Assembly (NCBI RefSeq): GCF_015644585.1
Contig: NZ_JADOBI010000006.1
Location: 372,001 to 436,000 of the forward strand
Direction of reading: 5' to 3'
DNA: 64,000 nucleotides
Origin: Rahnella laticis
GTDB taxonomy: Bacteria > Pseudomonadota > Gammaproteobacteria > Enterobacterales > Enterobacteriaceae
Positions 22,063-31,002 of this stretch are shown here, piece after piece; within the stretch, counting starts at the first letter, position 1, and each line of letters starts with the position of its first letter. The notes under the pieces are model-generated. The model was given only the letters and a program-made list of their open reading frames with translations, was not told the DNA's origin and searched no databases. Both the position numbers and the translations under genes were made by a program.

Positions 22063-23427
22063 ATGAGTACCTCAGATACCATTATTGCCCAGGCAACACC
22101 TCCCGGTCGCGGCGGCGTTGGCATTTTGCGCATTTCCGGCCGTGCGGCGCGTGATGTGGCACAGGCTGTCTTAGGTAAGCTGCCAAAACCTCGTTATGCC
22201 GATTACCTGCCATTTCAGGACGCAGACGGCAGCACGCTGGATCAGGGCATTGCGCTGTGGTTCCCCGGCCCGAACTCCTTTACCGGTGAAGACGTACTGG
22301 AGCTGCAAGGCCACGGCGGCCCGGTCATTCTCGACCTGCTGCTCAAGCGAATTGTCGCGCTGGAAAATGTGCGTATCGCGCGTCCGGGCGAGTTTTCTGA
22401 ACGTGCATTTCTCAACGATAAGTTGGATCTGGCACAGGCAGAAGCTATTGCCGATCTGATCGACGCCAGTTCAGAACAGGCCGCACGCTCGGCGGTGAAC
22501 TCGCTTCAGGGCGCTTTCTCGCAGCGTATTCACCATTTGGTGGAAGCACTCACTCACCTGCGAATCTTTGTCGAAGCAGCGATCGACTTCCCGGATGAAG
22601 AAATCGACTTCCTGTCTGACGGCAAAATCGAAGCCAAACTCAACACCGTGATGGGCGATCTGGATGCTGTCCGTGCTGAAGCCCGTCAGGGCAGCCTGTT
22701 ACGTGAAGGGATGAAAGTGGTGATTGCCGGGCGCCCTAACGCCGGTAAGTCCAGCCTGCTGAACGCGCTGGCCGGTCGTGAAGCAGCGATTGTGACCGAC
22801 ATCGCGGGCACCACACGCGACGTTCTGCGCGAACATATTCATCTCGACGGCATGCCATTGCACATCATTGATACCGCCGGTCTGCGCGAAGCCAGTGATG
22901 AAGTAGAACGCATCGGTATCGAACGTGCATGGAATGAGATCGAACAGGCTGATTTAGTGCTGTTTATGGTTGATGGCACCACCACAGCGGCAACCGAACC
23001 GGCAGAGATCTGGCCGGAGTTTATGGCACGCCTTCCGGCTTCCTTGCCTATCGTCGTGGTACGCAACAAAGCCGATATTACTGGCGAAGCGCTGGGGCAA
23101 ACCGAAGTGAATGGTCACTCACTTATTCGCCTTTCTGCCCGCACCGGCGACGGCGTGGATTTGCTGCGCGATCATCTGAAACAGGTGATGGGCTTTAATC
23201 ACAACATGGAAGGTGGATTCCTTGCCCGTCGTCGCCACTTGCAGGCGCTGGAAGACGCTGCGCAGCATTTGGTTCAGGGTAAAGATCAGCTGCTTGGCGC
23301 ATGGGCAGGTGAATTGCTGGCGGAAGAGCTGCGCCTGGCGCAGCAGTCGCTGAGTGAAATCACCGGCGAATTCACATCTGATGATTTGCTGGGCCGTATT
23401 TTCTCGAGTTTCTGTATCGGGAAATAA
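22063..23427 (+). CDS. mnmE: tRNA-modification GTPase MnmE
   Basis: A 454-residue GTPase that, with MnmG (also in this window), makes the 5-carboxymethylaminomethyl group on wobble uridine 34. The N-terminal folate-binding domain is followed by a G domain with GRPNAGKSS (about 225), [13 protein letters not shown] and NKAD. The C-terminus ends in FCIGK with the conserved cysteine. The start at 22063 ([15 protein letters not shown]) matches the family; the longer frame begins in the terminator stem. Confidence 0.97.
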   Translation: MSTSDTIIAQATPPGRGGVGILRISGRAARDVAQAVLGKLPKPRYADYLPFQDADGSTLDQGIALWFPGPNSFTGEDVLELQGHGGPVILDLLLKRIVALENVRIARPGEFSERAFLNDKLDLAQAEAIADLIDASSEQAARSAVNSLQGAFSQRIHHLVEALTHLRIFVEAAIDFPDEEIDFLSDGKIEAKLNTVMGDLDAVRAEARQGSLLREGMKVVIAGRPNAGKSSLLNALAGREAAIVTDIAGTTRDVLREHIHLDGMPLHIIDTAGLREASDEVERIGIERAWNEIEQADLVLFMVDGTTTAATEPAEIWPEFMARLPASLPIVVVRNKADITGEALGQTEVNGHSLIRLSARTGDGVDLLRDHLKQVMGFNHNMEGGFLARRRHLQALEDAAQHLVQGKDQLLGAWAGELLAEELRLAQQSLSEITGEFTSDDLLGRIFSSFCIGK

Positions 23428-23443
23428 TGACCTGAAAATGCAG

Positions 23444-23472
23444 AAAAGCCCGCTATCCTGCGGGCTTTTTTA
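23444..23472 (+). terminator. Terminator after mnmE
   Basis: AAAAGCCCGC pairs with GCGGGCTTTT around TATCCT and is followed by T residues. It separates mnmE from the convergent SDR-like gene. Confidence 0.88.
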
Positions 23473-23491
23473 TGTGATTCATAATGTTAGC

Positions 23492-24091
23492 TTACCAGAC
23501 TTTATAAATCCGCCCGGTTTGCGCACCTTCCACGCTGCGCACATAAGCTTTTGCCACGCGCACCGCCGGAGCAGCTTCAAAGCCCGGGAAGAACGGTCCG
23601 TAACCTTCAAGAGATTCTTCAACGACCGTCGGGCTGACGCCATTGATGCGCAGGCCTCGCGGCAATTCGATCGCGGCGGCGCGCACAAAACCTTCTACCG
23701 CAGCGTTCACTGCCGTTGCATTTGCTCCCTGACGGATAGGTTCGTCGGCAACGATACCGCTGGTCAATGTGATTGAGCCGCCATCGTTAAGAAACGCCTT
23801 GCCAATCAGCGCGATACGAACCTGCCCGAGCAGTTTATCCTGCAATCCGGTATTAAATTGTTCTACGGTCATTTCTTCCAGCGGGCCAAAATGCAGGCTG
23901 CCGGTCGTGGAGATAATCGCGTCGAGTTTACCGGTGCGGGCAAAAAGCGCTTTCACGCTGCTTTCATCGGTAATATCCACCTGAAAATCGCCGCGCGTTT
24001 TGCCTGCTGTGATGACGTTATGGTTATCGCCTAATGCGCTGACCACTGCTTTGCCCAATGTGCCCGTACCGCCAATGACTAAAATTTTCAT
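23492..24091 (-). CDS. SDR-fold protein lacking the catalytic Tyr/Lys (Lin1944-like)
   Basis: A 199-residue Rossmann-fold protein of the short-chain dehydrogenase superfamily. The nucleotide motif GGTGTLG is at residues 7-13. Where classical members have Y-x-x-x-K before AAVEGF, this one reads A-T-A-V-N, so both the catalytic Tyr and Lys are missing; a Ser remains in LTSG. It is shorter than usual (about 250). This fits the Lin1944-like subgroup, whose function is unknown. A divergent LysR-type gene starts 100 bases away and probably controls it. The substrate is unknown. Confidence 0.78.
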   Translation of the reverse strand: MKILVIGGTGTLGKAVVSALGDNHNVITAGKTRGDFQVDITDESSVKALFARTGKLDAIISTTGSLHFGPLEEMTVEQFNTGLQDKLLGQVRIALIGKAFLNDGGSITLTSGIVADEPIRQGANATAVNAAVEGFVRAAAIELPRGLRINGVSPTVVEESLEGYGPFFPGFEAAPAVRVAKAYVRSVEGAQTGRIYKVW

Positions 24092-24134
24092 TTTTCATTC
24101 CTCGATTTTGTGTACAGGCTCATCATTAACCAAA

Positions 24135-24187
24135 CTAAAAGTTAGATATAGACTTACAATATTTGTTCTGTCCTAACTCTGGGTTAG
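24135..24187. promoter_or_regulatory. Probable LysR operator in the divergent promoter
   Basis: Two inverted repeats share the core CTAA...TTAG: CTAAAAGTTAG (24135-24145) and CTAAC-TCTGG-GTTAG (24173-24187). They lie in the 100-base gap between the SDR-like gene and the LysR gene, the second one abutting the LysR start. The layout is typical of an autoregulating LysR member. Confidence 0.6.
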
Positions 24188-24191
24188 TAAT

Positions 24192-25079
24192 ATGGATAAG
24201 CTGCGGAATATTGAAGTCTTTATCTGCGTGGTCGAATCAGGAAATTTTAGCAGCGCGGCCGAAAAACTGGGGATTTCAGCGGTTATGGTCGGCAAGCATA
24301 TTCAGCAGCTGGAAAAACATCTGAACGCCCGGCTTTTGCAGCGCACAACCCGTAAACAAAGCCTGACCGATGCCGGTGACGTGTTTTACGAAAATGGCAA
24401 ACGGGTGCTGGAGCAGATAAAATCCACTGAGAACGCGATGGAAAGTCTGCAAAGCGTTCCCACCGGATTGCTGCGCGTCAGTGCGCCAGTTTCTTTAGGA
24501 TCCAGCGTGATTGCGCCGATGCTCGCCCGCTATCTGAATCTCTACCCGCAGGTCAAAGTGGAACTGGTACTGAGCAACGCCCGCGTCGATTTGATCGTGG
24601 AAAATTTCGATCTCGCCATCCGTATTGGTGAAATCGGGGATGACCGGCTGGTTGCCAGGCCGCTGAAACCCTACGAAATGGTGATTTGCGCATCGCCGGA
24701 GTATTTGCAGCGCAACGGCATACCCGAATCGCCGGAAGATCTGAAAACGCATCCGTGCCTGATCCACTCCGTGTGGAATCAGAGTGAAGGCTGGCATCTG
24801 GCGAACGCCGGGCAAACCACGTCGGCGTGGCCGGTGAACAGCCGGTATGTCTCCAACGATGGCCATGCATTGCGTAATGCCGCGCTGGAAGGAGCCGGTT
24901 TACTGCTTCAGCCGAAGGTACTGCTGGCCGAAGATATTCTCAGCGGCAGGCTTATTCCGGTTCTCGAGTCTTTCATTCCCACACCGCGCGCCGTGCATGT
25001 GGTTTATCTGCCCGATTTCCGCCCGCGTGCGAAACTGAACAGCCTGATTAACTACATGACAGAAAAAGATTTCTACTGA
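24192..25079 (+). CDS. LysR-family transcriptional regulator
   Basis: A 295-residue regulator. The N-terminal helix-turn-helix (about 1-60; GNFSSAAEKLGISAVMVGKH) is followed by a periplasmic-binding-protein-like effector domain (about 90-290). It is transcribed away from the SDR-like gene and probably regulates it and itself. It resembles the large group of LysR regulators (including YafC/DmlR-like proteins) paired with small oxidoreductases. The ligand cannot be told. The Shine-Dalgarno is weak because an inverted repeat occupies the bases just upstream. Confidence 0.85.
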   Translation: MDKLRNIEVFICVVESGNFSSAAEKLGISAVMVGKHIQQLEKHLNARLLQRTTRKQSLTDAGDVFYENGKRVLEQIKSTENAMESLQSVPTGLLRVSAPVSLGSSVIAPMLARYLNLYPQVKVELVLSNARVDLIVENFDLAIRIGEIGDDRLVARPLKPYEMVICASPEYLQRNGIPESPEDLKTHPCLIHSVWNQSEGWHLANAGQTTSAWPVNSRYVSNDGHALRNAALEGAGLLLQPKVLLAEDILSGRLIPVLESFIPTPRAVHVVYLPDFRPRAKLNSLINYMTEKDFY

Positions 25080-25098
25080 TTATTCCTTCCATAAAAAA

Positions 25099-25126
25099 AA
25101 CGGTAAGTGATCGCTCACTTACCGTT
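25099..25126. terminator. Bidirectional terminator between LysR gene and chemoreceptor gene
   Basis: AACGGTAAGTGA pairs with TCACTTACCGTT (12 bp, loop TCGC). On the minus strand eight T follow, which makes it a strong terminator for the chemoreceptor gene. Confidence 0.87.
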
Positions 25127-25147
25127 CGATTTACAGTGAAAAAACAA

Positions 25148-27043
25148 TCAGAGTTTAAAGCCCGCCACCACAGTTTCCAGCTGAACGGTCTGATCCTGCA
25201 TGGCCTGAGCGGCCGCAGAAACCTGTTCCACCAGCGCCGCATTCTGCTGGGTGGCGTTATCCAACTGGGTGATTGCAACGTTCACCTGCTCGATACCGAG
25301 GCTTTGTTCCTGACTGGAAGACATGATCTCGTTCATCAGCGTCGCCACGTTATTCACGCCGCCCATGACTTCATCCATCGTCGTTCCTGCGGTTGCCACC
25401 AGCTGGCTGCCGGTGGTGATATCCGCGACGGAATCTTCAATCAGTTTTTTGATTTCGCGGGCAGACGTAGCAGAACGTTGCGCCAGGCTGCGCACTTCCG
25501 AAGCCACGACGGCAAATCCGCGCCCCTGTTCGCCCGCACGGGCCGCTTCAACGGCGGCATTCAGCGCCAGAATGTTGGTCTGGAAAGCAATACCGTCGAT
25601 CACGCTGATGATATCGACAATTTTGTGCGAGGAACGGGTGATCGAACCCATGGTATCGACCACCTGTTTCACCACTTCCGACCCTTTCTGCGCCACCGCA
25701 GACGCATCGCGCGCCAGCTGGTTAGCGCCTTCGGCGTTGGCGGCGTTCTGTTTCACTGTGCTGGTCAGCTGTTCCATGGACGCCGCCGTTTCAACTATCG
25801 AACTCGCCTGTTCTTCGGTACGCCCGGAGAGATCCATGTTACCGCTGGCGATTTCACGCGATGCCGAGGTGATCGCCAGACTGCTGTCGCCGACCTGCCG
25901 GAGGATCGATTGCAGGAATGACAGGAACTGGTTAAAGCTTTGATTTACGCGGTTGAATTCCGGACTGCGGCTTTCCGGCAAGCGACGGGTCAGATCGGCC
26001 CCACCGGCGGAAAGCTGGCTGATATTTTTATGCAGCGCGTCCAGCTGGCGCATAAAGATTTTGATCGCCAGGATCAGCACAACCAGCAGCAAAATCACCA
26101 TCGGAATTTGCACCAGACCCAGACTTTGCAGGATGCCATGCGTCCGCGTCAGCAACTGGCTGGTTGGCATATCGGTAGCGATATACCACGGCCCCTGAAT
26201 GTTGCTCATGAACATCGTGTGAGACGTACCGTTGTTGTCGTAGTCGGCAACCAGATTCGCCTGCCCGTCAATCTGGTCGAGGCTTTTGCGGATCTGCATC
26301 GCCAGCGGAGATTGTTCGCCCAGAGAAGCCAGCTTCGGCAACTTTTCATCGCCGGAATGGCTGGTACCCACGATGGTGCCGTCTTTCTCTACGATATAAA
26401 TAGTGCCATGAACTTTCTTCTCCATTTCGGTCACCAGCTGGTTAAAGAAACCCAGCGTGACGTCAATGGTAGCCACGCCCCAAAGTTTATCGCCTTTATA
26501 AATCGGCATCGCGCAGTTGGTACGCGGCTGCGTGCTGGCGTCATCAAAGTAGGCAGGCGCCCAGACACACTGGCCCTTTTCGCCTTTTGAAGCGGCGAGA
26601 TACCAGGATTGCTCGAAGTAATTCGGCGATTCGGCACTGTTCCAGAAAGTGTTTACCGTCAGCTGATTATTGTTATTTCGCGCGAAGAAGGTGCTGAATT
26701 TGATTTTTGCCGGATCACGCTGATTCGGCAAAGGCCAGATCCCGCCCCCAAATACGGCGGAATCACCGTATTGATCCACCAGTGCGGGCAGCAGCCGGTC
26801 AATGCTGTCGCTGTCCATTTGTGCGACGGTTTGAGTGATGGTACGCACCTGAGATTCCACTTTGTTCAGCCGGTCGTTGATAACGACGGCGATATCATCT
26901 ACCTGATTCGCAACCAGAGTGCTTTCTGTTTGTTTCAGCTGAGGGGCAACAAAGACCTGGATCACAATGAGCGTGACGATGACCAGCACAATAAAAAACA
27001 AGCTGATCAATGCGATAAAGCGGGATTGCGTTGTTTTTAACAT
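25148..27043 (-). CDS. Methyl-accepting chemotaxis protein with dCache-type sensor
   Basis: A 631-residue transmembrane chemoreceptor. A first membrane helix (about 8-32) leads to a periplasmic double-Cache-like ligand domain (about 35-300), then a second helix (about 305-330) and HAMP (about 330-385). The cytoplasmic methyl-accepting rod has the conserved hairpin tip [30 protein letters not shown]-type segment in the middle. The C-terminus lacks the NWETF-type CheR/CheB tether. The ATG at 27043 (MLKTTQSR) is preferred to an upstream TTG at 27064. A sigma-28-like promoter lies upstream. The ligand is unknown; Cache sensors often bind amino or organic acids. Confidence 0.9.
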   Translation of the reverse strand: MLKTTQSRFIALISLFFIVLVIVTLIVIQVFVAPQLKQTESTLVANQVDDIAVVINDRLNKVESQVRTITQTVAQMDSDSIDRLLPALVDQYGDSAVFGGGIWPLPNQRDPAKIKFSTFFARNNNNQLTVNTFWNSAESPNYFEQSWYLAASKGEKGQCVWAPAYFDDASTQPRTNCAMPIYKGDKLWGVATIDVTLGFFNQLVTEMEKKVHGTIYIVEKDGTIVGTSHSGDEKLPKLASLGEQSPLAMQIRKSLDQIDGQANLVADYDNNGTSHTMFMSNIQGPWYIATDMPTSQLLTRTHGILQSLGLVQIPMVILLLVVLILAIKIFMRQLDALHKNISQLSAGGADLTRRLPESRSPEFNRVNQSFNQFLSFLQSILRQVGDSSLAITSASREIASGNMDLSGRTEEQASSIVETAASMEQLTSTVKQNAANAEGANQLARDASAVAQKGSEVVKQVVDTMGSITRSSHKIVDIISVIDGIAFQTNILALNAAVEAARAGEQGRGFAVVASEVRSLAQRSATSAREIKKLIEDSVADITTGSQLVATAGTTMDEVMGGVNNVATLMNEIMSSSQEQSLGIEQVNVAITQLDNATQQNAALVEQVSAAAQAMQDQTVQLETVVAGFKL

Positions 27044-27063
27044 TTTAGGGTAACTCACAGGCA

Positions 27064-27083
27064 AAGCAGCGAGATCGCTGCTT
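27064..27083 (-). other. Palindrome in the chemoreceptor leader
   Basis: AAGCAGCGA and TCGCTGCTT form a 9-bp stem with a two-base spacer, which as RNA must open to a slightly larger loop. It lies between the sigma-28-like promoter and the start codon and may modulate translation or mRNA stability. Confidence 0.4.
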
Positions 27084-27088
27084 AACTT

Positions 27089-27115
27089 ATAACGGCATTT
27101 TCTGAGGTTTCTTTA
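27089..27115 (-). promoter_or_regulatory. Sigma-28 (FliA) type promoter of the chemoreceptor gene
   Basis: Reading leftwards, TAAAGAAA (27115-27108), 11 bases, then GCCGTTAT (27096-27089). The FliA pattern is TAAAGTTT, 11 bases, GCCGATAA, so the key TAAAG and GCCG elements and the spacing match. This would tie expression to the flagellar regulon. The rest of the 324-base gap to yieE shows nothing clear. Confidence 0.65.
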
Positions 27116-27367
27116 TGAGGCTATAGTAGATATATCTGGCACCCAGATCATATGAGTGAAAATCCAGAACATCGTCCCGATGAGATTCTTTCTCAATTTG
27201 CGGTTAATACTGTGATTCTTTTCGCTTTATCGTTATGAAAAACTTTCTGAAAAGTAAAAAAAGTGTGCGCGGACGCGGGGTTTAAGCGGTTTTTAATGAT
27301 TTCTCTTAATGTTATTCTTCACGAATACAGAGAAAATACGGTCGAACCATTAATCATGGAGTGAACA

Positions 27368-28093
27368 ATGGCGTGCCACTTTGCAAGATGGGCTGTGACG
27401 GAAGCTGAACCCGATACACATCGGTTGCCCAGAGAAATTGTTGTATCCGCAAAACATCTTTCCGAAAAACAACGAAAACGATTTTTAAACGGTCGTGTTT
27501 TACTGGCCGAAATGATTTTCTATCTTTACGGTATTGCGGAACTTCCTCACGTCATCACCCTGCCGAGCGGTCGCCCGAGTTTTGAATCCTCCGATCTTCC
27601 CGATTTCAGCCTGGCCTATGCAGGCAGCACCGTCGGTGTGCTGATCAGCAGCGAAGGAAAAGTCGGCCTCGATCTCGAAATCATTCACGCGCGCAGCGCA
27701 CTGGTTAATCCGCAGCACCAGCTGCAACTTTCCGCCGTCGAAAAAACCTGGATTGCCATGCAGTCCGACCCGATAGAATCCTCCCTGCAGCTTTGGTGCA
27801 TACGTCAAAGTATGCTGAAGATGTCCGGCCTGAACGAACAAAGCCAGCTGACACTCAGCCTGAATCCGGCTTCCGGGCGCCTGCGATCAACGGTTACGCC
27901 GGAGGCGCAGGTGATGAGTGATATTGAAGGGTCGATTACCTGGGCGTGCGCGCAGTCACCGTCGATTATCCGGTTACAGTGCTGGCGCTACGAACCGGAA
28001 AATGGCTTTACCCGCACACAAACGCTGTCAGCAGATCAGCAATCTGATTCACCGCATTACATGAAGTTCACCAGCCTGCCGCCTGCCAAATAA
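27368..28093 (+). CDS. yieE: YieE-type 4'-phosphopantetheinyl transferase-like protein
   Basis: A 241-residue protein of the Sfp-type 4'-phosphopantetheinyl transferase superfamily. It shares the E. coli YieE N-terminus (xxHFARxxxTE...RFLxxRxLLAE) and the metal motif GLDLE (about residue 97). In active Sfp enzymes the second motif contains W-x-x-K-E-x-x-x-K; here it is LWCIRQSMLK, so the metal-binding Glu is Gln. The E. coli homologue also lacks it, so the whole family may be inactive or altered. Position next to chrR, adeP and yieH is as in E. coli. Role unknown. Confidence 0.82.
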   Translation: MACHFARWAVTEAEPDTHRLPREIVVSAKHLSEKQRKRFLNGRVLLAEMIFYLYGIAELPHVITLPSGRPSFESSDLPDFSLAYAGSTVGVLISSEGKVGLDLEIIHARSALVNPQHQLQLSAVEKTWIAMQSDPIESSLQLWCIRQSMLKMSGLNEQSQLTLSLNPASGRLRSTVTPEAQVMSDIEGSITWACAQSPSIIRLQCWRYEPENGFTRTQTLSADQQSDSPHYMKFTSLPPAK

Positions 28094-28186
28094 AACTTCA
28101 CTCATGTTTTCAAAAACCTTGTATATCGACGTGCCGTTTTTCGTTTAAGGTAAGAATCAGAGAGTCATCCATAACAGGAGTTAATC

Positions 28187-28756
28187 ATGTCAGTTAAGCC
28201 TCTGAAGTTTGTCACACTGTTAGGTAGTCTTCGTAAAGCGTCTTACAACGGCATGGTCGCGCGCACGCTGCCGAAAGTCGCGCCTGAGGGCGTCACCATT
28301 GAAGCGTTACCGTCTATCGGTACTCTGCCGTTGTACGATGCCGATATTCAGCAGGAAGAGGGTTTTCCGGCCGATTTAGACGCGATTGCGGAGCAAATCC
28401 GCCAGGCGGACGGTGTGATCATCGTGACGCCGGAATATAACTATTCCGTTCCCGGTGGCCTGAAGAACGCCATCGACTGGATTTCACGTTTGCCTGACCA
28501 GCCACTGGCGGGCAAACCGGTGCTGATTCAGACCAGTTCAATGGGGCCGGTCGGCGGCGCACGCTGCCAGTATCATCTGCGCCAGATCCTGGTCTTCCTC
28601 GACGCGATGGTGATGAACAAGCCTGAGTTTATGGGTGGCGTCATTCAGAACAAAGTCGATGCCCAAACCGGTGAAGTTATCGATCAGGGGACGCTGGATT
28701 TCCTCAGAGGCCAGCTGACCGCATTTGCCGACTATACGCACCGCGTCAGCAAATAA
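28187..28756 (+). CDS. chrR: NAD(P)H-dependent FMN reductase / chromate-quinone reductase
   Basis: A 189-residue flavodoxin-like FMN reductase matching E. coli ChrR (YieF). It carries out reduction of quinones, and of chromate and some other metal ions, limiting redox cycling. FMN-binding motifs GSLRKASYN (about 13) and PEYNYSVPGGLKNAIDW (about 83) are intact. An ACAGGAGTT ribosome site lies upstream. It follows yieE by 93 bases. Confidence 0.93.
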   Translation: MSVKPLKFVTLLGSLRKASYNGMVARTLPKVAPEGVTIEALPSIGTLPLYDADIQQEEGFPADLDAIAEQIRQADGVIIVTPEYNYSVPGGLKNAIDWISRLPDQPLAGKPVLIQTSSMGPVGGARCQYHLRQILVFLDAMVMNKPEFMGGVIQNKVDAQTGEVIDQGTLDFLRGQLTAFADYTHRVSK

Positions 28757-28776
28757 TTTTCAGCCACTGAAATACA

Positions 28777-28817
28777 AACAGCCCGCAACTTTCAGAAAGT
28801 GGCGGGCTGTTTTTTTA
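28777..28817. terminator. Terminator between convergent chrR and adeP
   Basis: AACAGCCCGC pairs with GCGGGCTGTT, with an inner ACTTT/AAAGT stem, followed by seven T on the plus strand. Confidence 0.88.
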
Positions 28818-28846
28818 TCGTTCGCAGAGGCTAAATCGCGTACGGA

Positions 28847-30184
28847 TTAATGCCCGTCAACAAACGCGATTTTCAGCACGAACAACAGGGCAACGACAAC
28901 GACGCACGGGCTGATCTCTCTCCAGCGGCCTGTGCCCAGTTTCATCACCACATAAGAGATGAAGCCCAGCGCAATGCCTTCGGTGATGGAGAAGCTGAAT
29001 GGCATCATTACTGCCGTCACAAAAGCAGGAACCGCTTCTGTCAGGTCATCCCACGAAACGCGCGCCAGGCTGGAGGTCATCAGAACGCCCACATAAATCA
29101 GCGCACCGGCTGCCGCGTATTCCGGCACCATGCCCGCCAGCGGAGAAATGAAGATCACCAGCAGGAACAGCAAACCGGTCACGACAGCGGTCAGACCGGT
29201 GCGGCCACCCACAGACACGCCGGACGTACTTTCGATATACGCGCCAACGGAAGATGTCCCGATGAAAGCCCCCGCCACAGAGGAAATACTGTCGACGTAC
29301 AGCGCCTGTTTCATCTGCGGGAATTTACCCTTTTCATCCGCCAGACCGGCTTTGTCCGTCACGCCAATCAGCGTACCGGAGGAGTCAAACAGGTTGACCA
29401 GCATGAAGGAGAAAATCACGCCAGCCAGACCGATATTCAGCGCGCCTTTCAGGTCAACCTGACCGACGACGGTGGTGATGCTCGGCGGCATCGACCAGAA
29501 ACCGTTGTAATGCACGTCACCGATCGCCAGACCAATGCCCGTGGTCACTACGATCGACACCAGAACGGAAGCGTGGAAGTTACGTGACGCCAGCACCGCA
29601 ATGATGAAGAAGCCCAGCACGCCCAGCAGCACGTTGTGGGATGTCAGATTGCCGATGGTGACGATGGTGTCCGGATTCGCGACAATAATGCCGGCGTTTT
29701 TCAGCCCCATCATGCCGATGAACAGCCCGATACCGGCGGTAATCCCCACGCGCAGGCTGACCGGAATGTTCGCGATCATCCAGTAGCGGATACGGAAAAT
29801 GGTCAGAAGCAGCAGGCCAACAGCGCCCCAGAAAATAGCGCCCATCCCGATCTGCCAGGAAACGCCCATCGCACCCACCACCACAAAGGCGAAGAAGGCG
29901 TTCAGACCCATCGCTGGCGCCAGTGCAACCGGCAGGTTGGCAATCACGCCCATCAGAATGCTGCCAAACGCGGCAATCAGACAGGTGGTCACAAAGACGG
30001 CCTGTTTATCCATGCCCGCGACACCCAAAATCTGCGGGTTCACGAAAACGATGTAGACCATGGTCAGGAAGGTGGTTAAGCCTGCGATAGTTTCGGTGCG
30101 TACCGTGGTGCCGTGCTGCGTCAGTTTAAACAGACGTTCAGCCAGACCTTTTCCGCCGGTAGCATTGCTGTGTGGTGTGCTCAT
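28847..30184 (-). CDS. adeP: Adenine permease (NCS2, AzgA-like)
   Basis: A 445-residue purine permease with about 14 membrane segments. It belongs to the AzgA-like branch of the nucleobase-cation symporters, collinear with E. coli AdeP (YieG), a high-affinity adenine transporter. Typical motifs are TFLTMVYIVFVNP, ALAPAMGLNAFFAF and FDSSGTLIGV. Position after chrR and before yieH matches E. coli. Hypoxanthine/guanine specificity (GhxP type) is less likely, given synteny. Confidence 0.9.
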   Translation of the reverse strand: MSTPHSNATGGKGLAERLFKLTQHGTTVRTETIAGLTTFLTMVYIVFVNPQILGVAGMDKQAVFVTTCLIAAFGSILMGVIANLPVALAPAMGLNAFFAFVVVGAMGVSWQIGMGAIFWGAVGLLLLTIFRIRYWMIANIPVSLRVGITAGIGLFIGMMGLKNAGIIVANPDTIVTIGNLTSHNVLLGVLGFFIIAVLASRNFHASVLVSIVVTTGIGLAIGDVHYNGFWSMPPSITTVVGQVDLKGALNIGLAGVIFSFMLVNLFDSSGTLIGVTDKAGLADEKGKFPQMKQALYVDSISSVAGAFIGTSSVGAYIESTSGVSVGGRTGLTAVVTGLLFLLVIFISPLAGMVPEYAAAGALIYVGVLMTSSLARVSWDDLTEAVPAFVTAVMMPFSFSITEGIALGFISYVVMKLGTGRWREISPCVVVVALLFVLKIAFVDGH

Positions 30185-30336
30185 TAGTGAGTTCCAAAAT
30201 GGGGGAAAAACAATCGGGGGGTATCCTAAGGATTTTAGCCGTAAAGCGCCAGCACTGGATGTGTGGGATTAAATCTATCGTTCGGGTACAGTGCCATAAA
30301 CCACGCGAATAGATGAAACACTCAAAGGGAGGAAGT

Positions 30337-31002
30337 ATGACGGGGATCCAATGTGTCTTTTTTGATTGCGACGGAACGCTGGTCGACAGCGAATTGCTGT
30401 GCTGTGAAGCCTATGTCGAGATGTTTGCACATTTTGGTGTGAAAGTTTCTTTTGACGAAATGTATAAAAAATACAAAGGCGTAAAGCTTTACGAAATCGT
30501 CGCCATCATCAATAAAGAACACGGCATTGATGTGCCGAAAGAAGAGATGGAAGTCGTTTTCCGTCAGCACGTTGCCCGCCTCTTTGACAGTAAACTCCAG
30601 CCGATCGACGGTGCGCGCGAATTGCTCGAACAAATCACCGTGCCGATGTGCGTTGTCTCCAACGGCCCGGTCACCAAAATGCAGCACTCGCTCGGCCTGA
30701 CCGGATTACTGCATTTTATGGGTGATAAGCTGTTCAGTGGCTACGATTTGCAGCGCTGGAAACCCGATCCGGCGGTGCTATACAAAGCCGCCGAAGTGAT
30801 GGAAGTGCCGGTGGAAGCCTGCATTCTGGTTGAGGATTCCGTGGCGGGCGCACAGGCCGGGATCGCCGCCGGGATCCCGGTATTTTATTACTGCGCGGAT
30901 CCGCACAACCCGCCGCTGGACAATCCGCTGGTGACCACTTTCCACGACATGCGCGAGTTGCCGGCGATCTGGCGTAAAAAGGGTTATCAGATTACGCGTT
31001 AA
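30337..31002 (+). CDS. yieH: HAD-type 6-phosphogluconate phosphatase YieH
   Basis: A 221-residue beta-phosphoglucomutase-like HAD hydrolase. The nucleophile motif FFDCDGTLVDSE is at residues 8-19, VVSNGP is motif II, the Lys in RWKPDP is motif III and EDSVAGAQAG is motif IV. E. coli YieH hydrolyses 6-phosphogluconate and purines' phosphates weakly in vitro. The start at 30337 follows GGGAGGAAG; the frame extends eight codons upstream into this ribosome site. It ends 11 bases inside the 3' end of the convergent dehydratase gene. Confidence 0.9.
   Translation: MTGIQCVFFDCDGTLVDSELLCCEAYVEMFAHFGVKVSFDEMYKKYKGVKLYEIVAIINKEHGIDVPKEEMEVVFRQHVARLFDSKLQPIDGARELLEQITVPMCVVSNGPVTKMQHSLGLTGLLHFMGDKLFSGYDLQRWKPDPAVLYKAAEVMEVPVEACILVEDSVAGAQAGIAAGIPVFYYCADPHNPPLDNPLVTTFHDMRELPAIWRKKGYQITR

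Noticed and set aside
25136-25921. 261-codon plus-strand open frame opposite the chemoreceptor
   Set aside because: Antisense to the conserved signalling domain; no independent features.
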